This document shows, piece after piece, positions 54,497 to 55,356 of a stretch of DNA of 55,356 nt. Below the pieces are notes generated by a model, which had not been told where the DNA came from, did no database searches, and was given only the letters and a program-made list of their open reading frames with translations. The first letter of the stretch is position 1, and every line of letters starts with the position of its first letter. Source of the DNA: an uncultured Clostridia bacterium. Its GTDB lineage: Bacteria > Bacillota > Clostridia > TANB77 > CAG-508. The position numbers and the translations under genes were made by a program. The stretch is taken from NCBI GenBank assembly GCA_944392605.1, contig CALXXE010000012.1, forward strand, positions 1-55,356. The letters are read 5' to 3'.

Positions 54497-55356
54497 AGTT
54501 CTTTTTCAAAATCTCTAAATCTTTCTTGTTTAGCAAACTGTTTTTCAGCATTTAAAGAATTTCCAGTTTCTTTCTCAAAATCTCTAACAATTTCATCTCC
54601 AGAAAGTAAGTCGAATTTTTTACAGAGCCATTTTATAAATTTTTTAACGGTTTCCTCAAAAGTTTTAATGATTTTATGAAGTTTATTATTTTCCTTTTCT
54701 AGTTTGTGTATTTTATACTTATATTCATATTCTAAATTAAAAGCTTTTTCTTCAAACTCTTTTTCTAATTCTTCTTTTCTATTATTATATCTAAAATCAA
54801 GGGAATTGCTTTTAACTTTGTAATCGTGTTCCATTTGATATACTTTATTGTGTAATTTTTCATTATCTTCAAGTATTTTTTTTCTTTCTTTTTGATATTT
54901 TTCAGCCTCATCAATTACATTTACTTGTCTTTCAATTTCTCCGTGTAATTGTTTATTTTCAGAGTATAATTTTTCAATAAGTTTATCTTTTGGCTCAATT
55001 ATTTCTTTTTGTATTTTCTCATTTCTTTTGAAAACAACCTTATTAAAATCTTCAATACTTGGTACTTCTGGAAGTTCTAAACTAATATCTTGTAAAATCT
55101 CTTTTGTTTTATCATAATTCGTAATTTTTTTAAATTCTTCAATACTTAAATGATTTCTTTTTGTTTCTTCTTTTGGTAAACCTCTTTCTAGTTCAAAATT
55201 GTGTAAAATCATATATTCGTAAAAAGCATTTTGTAATTGTCTGTAACTGTCTTTTTCCTTCCAAAACTCACTACAAGCTAATTTATCAATATCATTTCCT
55301 TTTTTATCTTTTGTATGAACAACTGGTAAAAAAACTAAGTGCATATGTGGTGTATC
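54493..55356 (-). CDS. mobV: MobV-type relaxase (Pre/Mob), N-terminally truncated by the window
   Basis: The frame is open to the right edge, leaving 287 residues. The first visible residues DTPHMHLVFLPVV match the conserved MobV motif (D-E-x-T-P-H-x-H), which binds the metal of the relaxase active site. Next comes LACSEFWKEKDSYRQLQNAFYEYM, and the C-terminal two-thirds is a long coiled coil (about 130-230 of the fragment), as in Pre/Mob proteins. MobV nicks DNA at oriT, which normally lies upstream of the gene and so outside the window. It ends in a bidirectional terminator opposite the flavodoxin gene. Confidence 0.9.
   Translation of the reverse strand, partial: DTPHMHLVFLPVVHTKDKKGNDIDKLACSEFWKEKDSYRQLQNAFYEYMILHNFELERGLPKEETKRNHLSIEEFKKITNYDKTKEILQDISLELPEVPSIEDFNKVVFKRNEKIQKEIIEPKDKLIEKLYSENKQLHGEIERQVNVIDEAEKYQKERKKILEDNEKLHNKVYQMEHDYKVKSNSLDFRYNNRKEELEKEFEEKAFNLEYEYKYKIHKLEKENNKLHKIIKTFEETVKKFIKWLCKKFDLLSGDEIVRDFEKETGNSLNAEKQFAKQERFRDFEKEL

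Larger units (their letters stand above)
43084..55356. mobile_element. Integrative mobilizable element (left part; right end outside the window)
   Basis: The left edge is a tRNA 3' end followed by a tyrosine integrase, an excisionase-like HTH protein, other small regulators, cargo, and a MobV-type relaxase cut by the window edge. Integrase plus MobV without visible conjugation genes suggests an element mobilised by a helper. The right attachment site is not visible. Confidence 0.85.

Noticed and set aside
54425-54679. Plus-strand reading frame opposite the relaxase end
   Set aside because: It lies wholly over the relaxase coding sequence and the bidirectional terminator, begins inside the flavodoxin gene, and has no ribosome binding site.

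Overview
The window is AT-rich, low-GC Bacillota DNA, most likely from an uncultured member of the Clostridia. The basis is strong AGGAGG-type ribosome binding sites, AGA/ATA-rich codon use, Sigma-A promoters with 17-bp spacers, a T-box riboswitch, WhiA, and a spore photoproduct lyase, which implies a spore-forming ancestry. I cannot name the genus from sequence alone.

Positions 1-42,600 are mostly chromosomal housekeeping genes on the plus strand. In order: prmC (5' truncated), whiA, hemW, recN, eno; a minus-strand surface VWA protein with an LPKAG sorting tail; a T-box-controlled operon of pheS and pheT interleaved with two small unknown genes; a small membrane protein; a decayed IS200/IS605-type element; an amidase-domain protein; a response regulator and sensor kinase; a frameshifted anchored protein; a PflA-like radical SAM protein; an orphan HicA; a FAD protein with thyA and folA; splB; an ABC ATPase and large FtsX permease; rpsO and pnp; an anchored metallopeptidase; queA, tgt and a WG-repeat protein; and a fatty acid synthesis cluster fabH-fabD-fabG-fabF-accB-fabZ-accC, followed by a GT4 glycosyltransferase. 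Copies of a short GGGACGTTTCC-type hairpin repeat sit in five intergenic spaces, three of them inside the fab cluster.

Positions 42,600-43,100 hold a tRNA cluster (Val-TAC, Asp-GTC, Phe-GAA) behind a perfect TTGACA-17-TATAAT promoter. The intact tRNA-Phe lies between two halves of a second Phe-like tRNA gene whose acceptor halves (GGCTTGA and TCAAGCC) still match exactly. The 3' half abuts a tyrosine integrase.

From about 43,084 to the right edge is an integrative mobilizable element: integrase, excisionase-like HTH and a sigma-like HTH protein on the minus strand; an uncharacterised Cys-motif protein; two paralogous double ribbon-helix-helix regulators with palindromic operator candidates, flanking a frameshifted GAF-like gene; then a cargo operon. 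The cargo encodes a small membrane protein, a DUF4177-like protein, an anchored solute-binding/VWA fusion, an XpaC-like protein, a second anchored solute-binding protein, a TelA-like toxic anion resistance protein, a membrane protein and a flavodoxin. A MobV-type relaxase runs off the window end. The binding-protein/VWA/XpaC/TelA set looks like a mobile envelope-stress or defence module and, with the nested tRNA arrangement, is the most interesting content here.
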